Positions 25,137 through 33,875 of a DNA stretch of 64,000 nt are shown here, piece after piece. The stretch spans positions 1-64,000 of the forward strand of contig JAFGXI010000005.1 of NCBI GenBank assembly GCA_016936665.1, read 5' to 3'. This stretch comes from Bacteroidales bacterium. GTDB taxonomy: Bacteria; Bacteroidota; Bacteroidia; Bacteroidales; JAFGXI01. The notes beneath the pieces are model-generated. The model was not told the origin of the DNA. It searched no databases and was given only the letters and a program-made list of their open reading frames with translations. The number at the start of each line of letters is the position of its first letter. The first letter of the stretch is position 1. The translations under genes and the position numbers were made by a program.

Positions 25137-26117
25137 ATGAAGATATTCTTACTATCGCTAAGCCTTTTTTTAACCGTGTCTGCTTGGGCACAAAATGTTG
25201 AGTTTAAAAAGAAAAACTTCAACTCAGAGTCTGACTTTAATGCTGCAACAGAAGCATTGGAAGCAGGCGACGACATGTTTTTTGTAGGCAATTTCGAAAA
25301 AGCATTGCCTAAATTTTTAGATGCACAAAAATATAACGATCAAAATGCACTATTAAATTTTAAAATAGGAGCTTGCTATTTAAAAATTGATGAAGTTAAA
25401 AAGTCGATGCCTTATTTTAAGAAAGCTAAGGAATTAGATCCTCAGGTTGATCCAAAAATCGACTTTGCTTTAGCACAATCTTTTCAAGCAAACGAAAAAT
25501 TTGAAGAAGCATTAAGCAGTTACGAAAACTATCTTAATGGATTATCTAAAAACAAGCGTCCGTTGGAAGAAGACCAAGTACAGAAGCAAATAGACATTTG
25601 CAAAACCGAAATCCAAAAGCAAAAATCACTTATAGAAGAGCAAAAAGAAAAGGAGCAAATTGCTGTAGAGCCAGAAAATGCAGAGGTTGAAACAGAAACA
25701 GAAGTAACAACAACAACATCTGAAATAGCAGAAGTTGTTCCGGAAGAAAAGAAAAAAACTGAAAATTTAGTTGTTAAAGAAGAGCAGAAAGTTGTTGAGT
25801 CTCCAATAAAAGAAGAAAAACCTCAGCCAAAAACAGAAGTTAAAACAACTTCAGCTGTACCAGCAGCAAGTTCTAATGCTTCCGGATCAAAAATTACATA
25901 TAGAATTCAAATTACATCTACGAGTCAACCTGCTAGTAATGAGGAAATAAAAAAAATCTACGATGGACCATTAAAGCTTACGCATGAAAAAGTAGGATCG
26001 GTATATAAATACTTCATAGGCGATTTCGATTCTAAAGCAGAAGCCATGAAAGCAAAGTCATTATCTGGAATATCTGATGCTTTTATCGTAAAGTTTATTG
26101 ATGGAAAAAAAATGTAG
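25137..26117 (+). CDS. TPR protein with C-terminal SPOR domain
   Basis: 326 residues. Signal peptide ends SAWAQ. Two to three TPR units follow (AATEALEAGDDMFFVGNFEK, LNFKIGACYLKIDEVKKSMP, ALAQSFQANEKFEEALSSYE). A long Glu/Lys/Thr-rich low-complexity linker (about residues 155-245) leads to a SPOR domain (ITYRIQITSTSQPASNEEIK ... YKYFIGDFDSKAEAMKAK) that binds denuded peptidoglycan. Expected in the periplasm, with a role in cell-wall or division-related complexes. Its stop lies two bases from the stop of the convergent glutamine synthetase gene. Confidence 0.82.
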   Translation: MKIFLLSLSLFLTVSAWAQNVEFKKKNFNSESDFNAATEALEAGDDMFFVGNFEKALPKFLDAQKYNDQNALLNFKIGACYLKIDEVKKSMPYFKKAKELDPQVDPKIDFALAQSFQANEKFEEALSSYENYLNGLSKNKRPLEEDQVQKQIDICKTEIQKQKSLIEEQKEKEQIAVEPENAEVETETEVTTTTSEIAEVVPEEKKKTENLVVKEEQKVVESPIKEEKPQPKTEVKTTSAVPAASSNASGSKITYRIQITSTSQPASNEEIKKIYDGPLKLTHEKVGSVYKYFIGDFDSKAEAMKAKSLSGISDAFIVKFIDGKKM

Positions 26118-26119
26118 GT

Positions 26120-27613
26120 TTATTTGCAGTGTAAATGTTTTTCTACCAATTCTTTAATAGCATCTACATTACCATATAATTCTTCGCTTAAATATTCATC
26201 TTCATAAGATTTAAGTTTAGATATAGCGTGATCTATTTTGTTAGCAGGAAAAATTCCATTGGCTTCAAATAATTTGCGTTGCTTTTGCAAACAGTCGGCA
26301 CTTTCCCAACATGAGGTTGGTAATGAAGCCAATTTTTCTGCTTTTGCCATATGTTCTTTTTCAAAGATATTGACATCGACGTATAAAGATTCGGCTTTTT
26401 CTAAGCTATCGGGTTGTAAAATTCCGTATTCTGCAGCGATTATCAGACCGGCTAAAAATTCATAAATATCAGCAGAACCATCTCCGGCTCTAAATTCAAC
26501 GGTTTGTTTCGACGCAGCGTTGGGCGTTTTTTGTAGAGCATTCGGATTGGCATGATTAATCATATTTCCCGCACCGAGCCAACCCAGAGGGACTCTTACC
26601 AAAACAGACCTATTTCTATCGCCCCAGCAAATATTTGTAGGAGCTTCTTGGTGAGGAACTAAACGTAGGTAAGATGTTGGAATAGTATTCCCAAAAGCAG
26701 TGAGTGCTCCTGCCATATGTAAAAGGCCAGCAATCATTTTTTTAGCAGTGATACTTAAAATGTCGTTTTCTACCATTTTATTCTCACCATCTTTTTCTAG
26801 CATCATGTGGATGTGTAAACCACTTCCGGCTTTGCCAACAGAAATTTTTGGAGCAAAACTAATTCGCACTCCGTATTTCTGACCAAGCATTCTAAGAATC
26901 CATTTGGCAATAACCAACTGATCGGCAGTATCTTCAACGTTTACAGGAAGAAATTCGATTTCGTGTTGTTCAAAAAATTCATTTTCGGTAGTAAAATTAC
27001 CAACTTCGGAGTGCCCGTATTTTACTCTTCCTCCACATTCGGATATTAGCCTGATGGCTTCCGTTCTTAGGTGTTCCCAGTTTGTAAAAGGTGCAGAAGT
27101 ATGATATCCTTTTTGGTCGGTTGCAGGATACAAATCTTCTTTATCGGCCATTACGTAATATTCGAGCTCTCCTAAGGCTTTAAAGGAAAATCCTGTAGAT
27201 TTTTTAAATTGCCGATGCGCTTTTTGCAAAATATATTCAGGAGCAATAGCCAAGGGTTCTCCTTTATGATCGTAAAACGAGCACAACATATCGAGTGCTT
27301 GCTGTTCGCTAAACGGATTAAGGAAAGCGGTTTTATATCTTGGTATAACGTATAAATCTGATGAACCAGAGTCCATAAAAGAAAAGAGACTCGACCCATC
27401 TACACGTTCTCCTGTACTGAGAATTTGATCTAGGTGTTGATAATCTGAAAATACAAAGTTGAGTGTTTTAAGTTTCCCATCTTCTGCTACATATCTGAAA
27501 TTTAACATTTCAATCTGATGCTCTTTGATGTATTTGATTATATCTTCTTTCGAAAATTCCTCAGCAGGTTTTTGAAGATATTGTACAAGTTTATTTTTAT
27601 TGTAAAACCCCAT
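26120..27613 (-). CDS. Glutamine synthetase family protein
   Basis: 497 residues. N-terminal beta-grasp part with LNFVFSDYQHLDQILSTGER and VDGSSLFSFMDSGSSDLYVI, then the catalytic domain: GELEYYVM, NEFFEQHEIEFLPV, SGLHIHM (metal and ATP site), a GDRNRSVLVRVP segment and VEFRAGDGSADIYEFLAGL. It makes glutamine from glutamate, ammonia and ATP in the cytoplasm. The class I adenylylation Tyr site is not evident, so control is likely different. GS-like ligases of gamma-glutamyl pathways are an alternative. Monocistronic by its surroundings. Confidence 0.85.
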   Translation of the reverse strand: MGFYNKNKLVQYLQKPAEEFSKEDIIKYIKEHQIEMLNFRYVAEDGKLKTLNFVFSDYQHLDQILSTGERVDGSSLFSFMDSGSSDLYVIPRYKTAFLNPFSEQQALDMLCSFYDHKGEPLAIAPEYILQKAHRQFKKSTGFSFKALGELEYYVMADKEDLYPATDQKGYHTSAPFTNWEHLRTEAIRLISECGGRVKYGHSEVGNFTTENEFFEQHEIEFLPVNVEDTADQLVIAKWILRMLGQKYGVRISFAPKISVGKAGSGLHIHMMLEKDGENKMVENDILSITAKKMIAGLLHMAGALTAFGNTIPTSYLRLVPHQEAPTNICWGDRNRSVLVRVPLGWLGAGNMINHANPNALQKTPNAASKQTVEFRAGDGSADIYEFLAGLIIAAEYGILQPDSLEKAESLYVDVNIFEKEHMAKAEKLASLPTSCWESADCLQKQRKLFEANGIFPANKIDHAISKLKSYEDEYLSEELYGNVDAIKELVEKHLHCK

Positions 27614-27922
27614 TGCTAGATATATTTATTGAAACTAAATGTACATATAAAACTGTACAAAAGTTACAGACAATTATCATGTTTACATCAAAAGAGCATC
27701 AAATTGATTGTTAAATTACTCTTGGTAAGGAAAATTTAAAATACTAAAAGCCAGAGTTTACAGTTGGATATAACTTTGTCAAGATTTTAACGGAATTAGT
27801 AACGAAAAAGCCAGTGTAGTTACAGTTCTGAGATAATTTCTTAAATAATCATCCTTTTGGATGACACGCATGGCCGTTTAACAAGCATATCTTTGCTTGC
27901 AAACAAAATAATTTTAAAAACA
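27614..27922. other. Divergent intergenic region
   Basis: 309 bases between the glutamine synthetase gene and the lipoprotein at 27923. It contains two TGTACA/TGTACAT half-palindromes near the GS start (27640-27665), a small CATCC/GGATG hairpin at 27850-27863 and the promoter element 27888-27895. No coding frame with support. Confidence 0.5.
27888..27895 (+). promoter_or_regulatory. Bacteroidota -7 promoter element
   Basis: TATCTTTG (TAnnTTTG), 27 bases before the ATG at 27923; it also shows that the longer frame upstream of 27923 is not translated. Confidence 0.6.
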
Positions 27923-28330
27923 ATGAAAAAGATTAATTTACTTTTAACAGGTTTGTCTTTGTTATTTATTGCGGCTTGTCAGCATTCACAAAATTCTGAC
28001 GAAATAGTTGTAGAAGAGCAAATCGAAATACCGATAGCAGAAGAAGTAGAAACGATAGTGGCTCCAATTGAGAATTACGAATTAATGTTTGATAAATGGT
28101 GGGACGATACCACTCAGTATGGCGCCGCCGATCAGTTTTTTGGTAAAGATGGTGTTTTTAACACCGACTTCGGAAACCCGGGAACATGGAAGTGGGGCGA
28201 AGAAGGTCGCTCTTTAGTAATTACCGATAATGGTCAAGAAGTGATTTACAATCTTATCGAAGTAACAGAAAACACACTTAAAGTAAATATTCGTGGTGGA
28301 GAATATTCTTTCGTAACAAAACAACAATAG
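27923..28330 (+). CDS. Lipocalin-like lipoprotein
   Basis: 135 residues from ATG 27923, which begins a lipoprotein signal peptide with lipobox FIAAC. A frame extending to 27857 has no signal peptide and spans the promoter, so it is rejected. The mature domain (MFDKWWDDTTQYGAADQFFG, GTWKWGEEGRSLVITDNGQE, VIYNLIEVTENTLKVNIRGG) has a lipocalin-like strand order with W-K/W-x-W motifs. Function unknown. Single-gene unit with promoter and terminator. Confidence 0.75.
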   Translation: MKKINLLLTGLSLLFIAACQHSQNSDEIVVEEQIEIPIAEEVETIVAPIENYELMFDKWWDDTTQYGAADQFFGKDGVFNTDFGNPGTWKWGEEGRSLVITDNGQEVIYNLIEVTENTLKVNIRGGEYSFVTKQQ

Positions 28331-28354
28331 TCGATTATATTAACTTCAAAACAA

Positions 28355-28396
28355 AAGAGGCTGAATCATTTTTTGAAACAGCCTCTTGCTTTTTTT
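28355..28396 (+). terminator. Rho-independent terminator
   Basis: AAGAGGCTG (28355-28363) pairs perfectly with CAGCCTCTT (28379-28387); GC and a run of seven T follow. It also faces the end of the convergent gene 28406-28657. Confidence 0.85.
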
Positions 28397-28405
28397 ACTT
28401 TAATG

Positions 28406-28657
28406 CTAGATTGATACACTCATTTTCGAATAGAGAACCTCGTTAATTAATTTTTGATAACGATGACTAAATTGTTCTCTGACCCATTTTCTAAATTCAG
28501 TTTGCTCGTGAGCGTTAAGCCAAACTAGTGACTTGATAAGTTCTTTACGAAACAATGTTTCGTTGTCGTGAATTGCTGTTAATACTTTTTTCTGATGATC
28601 TAACATTGGATTAGTATTTTTAGTTGAGTGAGAATTCCATTTAAGTTTAAAACCCAT
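28406..28657 (-). CDS. Small helical protein downstream of hsp20
   Basis: 83 residues, no signal peptide. A basic start (FKLKWNSHSTKN) leads into a long helix (LDHQKKVLTAIHDNETLFRK, ELIKSLVWLNAHEQTEFRKW, VREQFSHRYQKLINEVLYSK). I do not recognise a family. An internal Met at residue 18 is an alternative start. It lies 57 bases after hsp20 on the same strand, separated by a strong hairpin, so expression with the heat-shock gene would be partial. Confidence 0.6.
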   Translation of the reverse strand: MGFKLKWNSHSTKNTNPMLDHQKKVLTAIHDNETLFRKELIKSLVWLNAHEQTEFRKWVREQFSHRYQKLINEVLYSKMSVSI

Positions 28658-28681
28658 CTAAAGTTTTAAAATTGAATTAAA

Positions 28682-28710
28682 ATATTTGGGGTAAATTTTA
28701 CCCCAAATAT
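28682..28710 (-). terminator. 29-bp near-perfect palindrome between hsp20 and the small gene
   Basis: Every position except the centre base is palindromic, with a GGGGTAAA/TTTACCCC core flanked by AT pairs. On the minus strand it is followed by TTTTAATT, so it can end hsp20 transcription. It starts four bases after the hsp20 stop; it could also stabilise the mRNA end. Confidence 0.65.
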
Positions 28711-28713
28711 AAC

Positions 28714-29166
28714 TTACTGAATAGCAATTTGTTTTGCCGGTTTTGGTTTTACTTCTTCACGTTTTGGTAATTCGATATGAAGAATCCCCTTGTCGTAATT
28801 GGCCTGAATTTTTTCAGAATCAATCATTTGTTCCGACACAGAAAAAGACCGCTTAAACGACTGATAGTTAAACTCTCTTCGTGTAATAGTTTCTCCTTCT
28901 TTTATTTCGTTTTCGATTTTCTTTTCAGAAGCAATTGTTAAACGACCATTCTCGTATTGAATCTGAAAATCGTCTTTTTCCATTCCCGGTACAGCTACAT
29001 CTATTAAAAATGAGTCTTCATTTTCTTTTACATTGACAGCCGGTAGGGTTGTGTCGAATTTCGAATAGTTGCTACTATTCCAATCCATTAAGTCGCCTTC
29101 AAAAAATCTATCAAATAATGAAGGCATTGTAGGAAACCACTGATTAGATAATTTTGCTAATGTCAT
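28714..29166 (-). CDS. Small heat-shock protein (Hsp20/alpha-crystallin family)
   Basis: 150 residues. N-terminal arm with FFEGDLMDWNSSN, then an alpha-crystallin domain: LPAVNVKENEDSFLIDVAVP, GMEKDDFQIQYENGRLTIAS, REFNYQSFKRSFSVSEQMI and IQANYDKGILHIELPKREE. The C-terminus ends AKQIAIQ, giving the I-x-I anchor that bridges dimers in the oligomer. It holds unfolding proteins in the cytoplasm. A perfect GGAGG eight bases before the ATG is unusual for this phylum. Confidence 0.96.
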   Translation of the reverse strand: MTLAKLSNQWFPTMPSLFDRFFEGDLMDWNSSNYSKFDTTLPAVNVKENEDSFLIDVAVPGMEKDDFQIQYENGRLTIASEKKIENEIKEGETITRREFNYQSFKRSFSVSEQMIDSEKIQANYDKGILHIELPKREEVKPKPAKQIAIQ

Positions 29167-29174
29167 AATTTAAT

Positions 29175-29179
29175 CCTCC
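29175..29179 (-). promoter_or_regulatory. Strong Shine-Dalgarno site of hsp20
   Basis: Minus strand GGAGG, eight bases before the ATG at 29166. Most other genes here lack any such site, so high translation of the heat-shock protein is likely. Confidence 0.7.
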
Positions 29180-29377
29180 AAAATTTTAGTTAAACATTAA
29201 ATTTTCGAAGACTTGCTTTTCAATTCAAATGCCACTTAATAAGTTTAAGTTTGTTAAAAAAAATTACATGATTGAAAACCAATAAATTACGTAATCAACT
29301 TAAAGATGAGTTTTAACAAAATTGATGACAAAATGGCTTTTTTGGAAGAAATTTTGACAGAAAAGAATACAGCTAGA

Positions 29378-30781
29378 CTAACCCATAATCATTCCAATAA
29401 TTGTAGCAGAAAGTAATGATGCCAAAGTTCCGCCTATAAGAGCTAAAAACCCAAATTTAGCTAATTGGGTTCGTTTACCAGGCGCTAAAGAGCCAATCCC
29501 TCCGATTTGAATACCAATAGAAGCAAAATTAGCAAATCCACAAAGCATATAAGTGGCCATTATTATTGACTTCTGGTACATGAATGCTCCACCATCTTTA
29601 AGGTGCCCTAAGCTGATATATCCAACAAATTCGCTCGAAATAATTTTCTCGCCTAATACACTACCAACTAAAGTGATATCTGCGCTATTGACGCCAAGTA
29701 ACCACATCAAAGGAGCAAAGGTATAGCCTAAAATGAACTGCAAATTTAAACCTTGATATTTTCCATTTGTTAGTGCTAATATTTTTTCATTTAGACTAGT
29801 TATATCACCAATTTTAAAAAAGAAGTAGTTAATCATTGCAATAAATGCAATAAAAACTAATAGCATGGCGGCAACGTTAACTGCTAATTTTAAACCTTCG
29901 GTTGTCCCATTTGATAAGGCATCTAAAAAATTTGAACCGACTTTTTCTTTGGTCACTTTTATATCGGTATTGATTTCGTCGGTTTGAGGAACTAAAATTT
30001 TTGAAATCACTACAGCACCGGGAGCTGCCATAACTGATGCGGTAAGCAAGTGTTTAGCAAACATTACGCGCTGTACGGGGTCGTCGCCCCCTAAAAAGCC
30101 TATGTATGCTGCTAAAACGCCTCCGGCAACAGTAGCCATACCGCCAACCATAACCAAGTATATTTCAGACTTATTCATGCGTTCCAAATAGGCTTTAATC
30201 ATTAAAGGCGATTCTGTTTGTCCTAAAAAGATATTGCCTGCCACCGATAAGCTTTCGGCTCCCGATATCTTCATGGTTTTAGTCATCACCCAAGCAAGTC
30301 CAAAAACTATTTTTTGAATAATACCTAAGTAAAAAAGTACCGATGTGAGTGCTGAAAAGAAAATTATCGTTGGTAAAATCATAATCGCAAAATTGATTAA
30401 GGGCGAATCGATGGTGTTTGAAATAAAAGAAGCGAATAAAAATTTAGTTCCTTCCTGCGTGAAATCTATTATTTTAACAAAGGCGCGTCCTCCAATTTCG
30501 AAAATAGCTTGTATAAATGGCACATACAATACCCCAAGTGCCAATACCAACTGAAAGGCTAGTCCTATCCCAACCACACGCCAAGAAATTCTTTTACGAT
30601 TTCTACTAAATAAAAAGGCAATTGCCAGTAGCACAGCCATTCCTAAAACGCCCCGAAAAAAAGACTCCATACTTATACCTTCAGAAAGTACTATATCGTG
30701 TTCTGATGATCCTAATAAGTCTTGAGCCGACGATATAAAAGGCAATACAAATAAGCCTAAAATGCTAAAAATCTTTTTCAT
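29378..30781 (-). CDS. Concentrative nucleoside transporter (NupC/CNT family)
   Basis: 467 residues. An N-terminal hydrophobic stretch resembling a signal peptide (ILGLFVLPFISSAQD) precedes the CNT body: FSRNRKRISWRVVGIGLAFQ, VKIIDFTQEGTKFLFASF, GAESLSVAGNIFLGQTESPL (the nucleoside-binding G-Q-T-E-S-P), GGMATVAGGVLAAYIG and GFANFASIGIQIGGIGSLAP near the end. It imports nucleosides with Na+ or H+ across the inner membrane. Monocistronic by spacing. Confidence 0.93.
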   Translation of the reverse strand: MKKIFSILGLFVLPFISSAQDLLGSSEHDIVLSEGISMESFFRGVLGMAVLLAIAFLFSRNRKRISWRVVGIGLAFQLVLALGVLYVPFIQAIFEIGGRAFVKIIDFTQEGTKFLFASFISNTIDSPLINFAIMILPTIIFFSALTSVLFYLGIIQKIVFGLAWVMTKTMKISGAESLSVAGNIFLGQTESPLMIKAYLERMNKSEIYLVMVGGMATVAGGVLAAYIGFLGGDDPVQRVMFAKHLLTASVMAAPGAVVISKILVPQTDEINTDIKVTKEKVGSNFLDALSNGTTEGLKLAVNVAAMLLVFIAFIAMINYFFFKIGDITSLNEKILALTNGKYQGLNLQFILGYTFAPLMWLLGVNSADITLVGSVLGEKIISSEFVGYISLGHLKDGGAFMYQKSIIMATYMLCGFANFASIGIQIGGIGSLAPGKRTQLAKFGFLALIGGTLASLLSATIIGMIMG

Positions 30782-30833
30782 ATATTTTTAATTTAAAGGG
30801 AGTATTCCCTATTCTTTAATCGTTATTATCTGT

Positions 30834-31397
30834 TTAGGATTTAGATTCAAGTTTGGAAAGCTCAGTTTTAAGTCGGGCTGCTTCTTCGTAGTTTTCGTTT
30901 TTGATAGCTTCTTTAAGCAGTTTTTTTAGTTGAGTAATTTGGTCTTTTAGGTTTAAAGTTTTAGGTGTTGATTTTGGCTTTTCTTCATCGTCGACAACGA
31001 TTCCCGATTTTTCCAAAACATCTTTGTAAACGTATATAGGAGCATTAAAACGAATAGCCAATGCCACAGCATCAGAGGTTCGTGCATCCATTGTAATTTT
31101 TCCGGCAGGGCTTTTTAAATGCATTCTCGAATAGAAAATACCTTCTTCAATTTTGTAAATTTCAATCTCTGTAAGTTGAATATTAAAAGCATTGGAAACA
31201 TTTAAAAATAAATCGTGTGTGAGTGGGCGAGGAGGTCTTAAGCCTTCTAATGCGATAGCAATTGATTGGGCTTCGAAGGCTCCTATAATGATGGGAATTC
31301 TTATATTACCATCTTCTTCCTGAAGTATTAATGCATACGAGCCACTCTGCGACTGACTTGTTGTTAAACCCAATACACTTAAGGCAATTTTATTCAT
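30834..31397 (-). CDS. DUF151 bifunctional nuclease family protein with UVR motif
   Basis: 187 residues. Residues 1-135 are the DUF151 domain: LVLGLTTSQSQSGSYALILQE, IPIIIGAFEAQSIAIALEGL, RPPRPLTHDLFLNVSNAF and ARTSDAVALAIRFNAPIYVY. The last 40 residues are a UvrB/UvrC-type motif (LKKLLKEAIKNENYEEAARL). The domain has nuclease activity in characterised relatives; the UVR tail mediates protein contacts. Role in this organism is not known. Confidence 0.9.
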   Translation of the reverse strand: MNKIALSVLGLTTSQSQSGSYALILQEEDGNIRIPIIIGAFEAQSIAIALEGLRPPRPLTHDLFLNVSNAFNIQLTEIEIYKIEEGIFYSRMHLKSPAGKITMDARTSDAVALAIRFNAPIYVYKDVLEKSGIVVDDEEKPKSTPKTLNLKDQITQLKKLLKEAIKNENYEEAARLKTELSKLESKS

Positions 31398-31449
31398 AGT
31401 TTTTATGCTTCAACATAGGTCGATCAAAGCTTTTAAAATTAATAAAAAT

Positions 31450-31507
31450 CTCTTAGGAGAAGACAATTTCAGATATTAATTATTCAACAAAGCGAAGAGA
31501 CTAAGAG
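31450..31507 (-). terminator. Possible terminator of the acyltransferase gene
   Basis: CTCTTAG (31450-31456) pairs with CTAAGAG (31501-31507) across a long loop; on the minus strand ATTTTTATT follows. The large loop makes it a weak call; a leader structure of the DUF151 gene is the alternative. Confidence 0.35.
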
Positions 31508-31552
31508 GATTTTAAAATATCAATCTGAGTTATTACTTAAATTATCTATTAA

Positions 31553-32863
31553 TTAGCCGTCTATTTTAGCAAGCCATTTATTCATTTTTTCAATGAATGT
31601 AAGATAAAAGTCTGAAGCTAGTTTCCCGTCGGTTGAGTTTTTTATTTTAAAACTTGCCCAAAGCCACCGAAGATGTTTGCTGTTAATGTACGACCAAAAA
31701 GAAACAATTGGCAAACTAAATAAAATTAAAATAGCGATGTGGTAAGGAACAAAGATCCAACTAAACAATGAAAGAATAAAAAAATAGACAGGCATTAAAA
31801 CGCCTCCAATAACAAATTTTATTGAGCTGATAAATTGAGGATCTTTAATCCAGTTTTTAATTATAAAAGCTATTAAATAAAAAGGTAAAGTATTGATGAG
31901 AAATCCAAACAGAGTAAAAGGCGAAATCAGCAATTGATAGAAACTAAGTAATAAAGCAGTTGAAGACGTAATGGGATTTGTTATCCATTCTTTTTTCCAC
32001 TTATATTTATGAGCGATTTTCTCAAGCTCATTTACATTCATGATAATATCGTCGGGAATGCTATGATTTTCAATTTTTGCGATTAGCTTTTGGTCGACTT
32101 CGAATCGATTTTCATCGTTGTGTTTGAGCTTGTTGTTGCGCAATTGTTCATCGCTATAATATTGTCGAATTAATTCAAGGTTGCTGTATTGTTCACCTTC
32201 GGGAATATCCATTATTAACGAGCGAATGGGCCTGTCCATATCTTGACTCATTTTAATCATGGCTCGTTGTTCGTTTTCTTTAATAGCATTTACGTATTGT
32301 TGAACGGAAATTGCTGGACCATATTTTATTTGAAGATAAGATCGGGCATCGTCTTTATTTTCGTAGTAAATGCCAGTAGGCACGATTTTAATATCAATAT
32401 TGAAATCGGTAGCTTGTAACGATTGAAGAGCTATACGAGGAATCCCTTTTTTTAAAGGCCTTAAGTTTCGATGTGGGTTATGTTTAGCTTCCGGAAATAG
32501 ACAAAAGGCTCCCGAACGCGACAAGTAATCGACAGATTGCTGAAATACGACTTCATTTTTCATTAACGCGTCTTTGCCATCGTGTTGTCTATAAACCGGT
32601 AAAATTTTCAGAAAGGTAAAGATTTTACGTAACAGATTACTTTTAAAAATATCGCCTCTGGCAAGGAATACAATTTGTTTTGGTGTCGAAAAAATCATTG
32701 CTAAAGGATCCATCAAAGCATTCTGATGATTAGGCGCAAAAATGATGGGTTTATCTTTTGGAACATGTTCCTTACCGATAACACTAACCTTACGATAGAA
32801 AAGTGTGTAAGGAATGCGCATAAGTTCACGAAAAATAAGATATCCTATCGAATTAATTTTCAT
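31553..32863 (-). CDS. 1-acyl-sn-glycerol-3-phosphate acyltransferase-like (PlsC family)
   Basis: 436 residues. The N-terminal PlsC domain has APNHQNALMDPLAM, the H-x4-D catalytic motif, FLARGDIFKSNLLRKIFTFL, and FPEAKHNPHRNLRPLKKGIP matching the second conserved block. After an approximately 100-residue insert, the C-terminal part holds several membrane segments (LLLSFYQLLISPFTLFGFLI, FVIGGVLMPVYFFILSLFSW, AILILFSLPIVSFW). It acylates lysophospholipids at the inner membrane. Its start is 40 bases downstream of the DUF1573 gene's second stop. Confidence 0.85.
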   Translation of the reverse strand: MKINSIGYLIFRELMRIPYTLFYRKVSVIGKEHVPKDKPIIFAPNHQNALMDPLAMIFSTPKQIVFLARGDIFKSNLLRKIFTFLKILPVYRQHDGKDALMKNEVVFQQSVDYLSRSGAFCLFPEAKHNPHRNLRPLKKGIPRIALQSLQATDFNIDIKIVPTGIYYENKDDARSYLQIKYGPAISVQQYVNAIKENEQRAMIKMSQDMDRPIRSLIMDIPEGEQYSNLELIRQYYSDEQLRNNKLKHNDENRFEVDQKLIAKIENHSIPDDIIMNVNELEKIAHKYKWKKEWITNPITSSTALLLSFYQLLISPFTLFGFLINTLPFYLIAFIIKNWIKDPQFISSIKFVIGGVLMPVYFFILSLFSWIFVPYHIAILILFSLPIVSFWSYINSKHLRWLWASFKIKNSTDGKLASDFYLTFIEKMNKWLAKIDG

Positions 32864-32903
32864 GGCTCAAAAATAGAATTAAAGCATCAAAAGAAAAAAT
32901 ATC

Positions 32904-33710
32904 TTATATTACAACATCACAAATCAGTTTCAATACCACAACCGATTTTTTTGGGTCGTTTGTCATAACTGTTATAGATTTTGTCTGTATGCCTCGTCGT
33001 CTTCTGGTATCGAATTTGACTCTTATGAATCCTTCTTTTCCTTTTTTTATTGCATCGTCGGTTTTGCCAACAACATAGCAGCCTCAACAAGCTTGTGCAT
33101 AGCGAATGAATAGCTCATCTTTTCCTTTGTTCGATACGATAAAATAGTGCATCACAATTTCGCCTTGTTTTACTTTCCCGTAATTAAAAACCAGAGTGTC
33201 GAAAGCAGCCACCGGAGCATCTTTAAGTTCTTTCTCGCTAAGGTGACTAAAATCTTCTACTAAGAACGATCTCACGGTAATAAAATCGGTGCGTTGATTG
33301 GTAGTGTTTTCTAATCCTTTAATAAACAATGGAATGCGTTGATAGTCTTTGCCTAAAATGGGCTGTTTTTGCTTATCAATTTTTTTATTGGCGTCGAAGC
33401 GTAGTCTTATAACACCGCGCTCACCGGGTTTAATAATTTTAGGATCGCAACTAAGAGCAATATAATCGGGGCTGTTTCCAAAAGCAATTTGCATATCTAC
33501 TTCGGTGTTGTTTTGTAAAACAAGCTCATCTTCAATAATCTGGCTTTGTGTAACTTGGGTATAATTAAAATAAGATTGACTTAATGAGATCCTACCATCG
33601 GCAATTTGTTGACTCAGAGGTGCAGACTCATTTTTAGCTTGATTCTGCGCTAATACTGCTGTGCTAAACGAAAAAGTAAAAAGCCAAATTAATTTTACTA
33701 ACAAATTCAT
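32904..33710 (-). CDS. DUF1573-type envelope protein with an in-frame UGA codon (position 209)
   Basis: Signal peptide ends AVLAQN. Two DUF1573-like Ig modules follow (about residues 35-150 and 160-268). Reading from 33710, the frame meets TGA at 33086-33084 after RYAQAC, and then continues for 59 further open codons: GCYVVGKTDDAIKKGKEGFI, RVKFDTRRRRG, SITVMTNDPKKSVVVLKLI, up to TAA at 32906-32904. The extension is the expected end of a DUF1573 module, whose normal turn is A-S-C-G-C-T; here the UGA stands at the first Cys of C-G-C. Without read-through the product stops at 208 residues (33084-33710). A selenocysteine codon, a recent nonsense mutation or a base error can each explain it. Function of DUF1573 proteins is unknown. 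Confidence 0.7.
33051..33086 (-). promoter_or_regulatory. UGA codon with downstream hairpin (possible bacterial SECIS)
   Basis: The UGA (33086-33084) is followed by TGC/GCA (33080-33078 with 33053-33051), a TAT bulge and eight further pairs (33074-33067 with 33061-33054, three G-U) closing a CAAAA loop (33066-33062). The loop begins 18 bases after the UGA. Distance and bulge fit bacterial SECIS elements; the loop lacks a leading G unless its closing G-C opens. Confidence 0.4.
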
Positions 33711-33729
33711 ACATATATAGATTTATTGG

Positions 33730-33737
33730 CAAATATA
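33730..33737 (-). promoter_or_regulatory. Bacteroidota -7 promoter element for the DUF1573 gene
   Basis: Minus strand TATATTTG (TAnnTTTG), 19 bases before the ATG at 33710. Confidence 0.55.
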
Positions 33738-33875
33738 ATAAAAAATAAATGTTGTATAAAAGTGATGCATTTTATACATCAAAGGCTACAAAACATCAAA
33801 AAAATAAACCTATTCACTATTTTTACGTTTAAAATGATTACTTTAATTTTTTCAAACAAGTTTTAAGCTATCTAT

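Noticed and set aside
27857..27922. N-terminal extension of the lipoprotein at 27923
   Set aside because: It spans the promoter element 27888-27895 and would hide the signal peptide.
33084..33086. UGA read as tryptophan through an altered genetic code
   Set aside because: The position aligns with Cys, tryptophans throughout use TGG, and at least one gene (ending 39460) stops at TGA.
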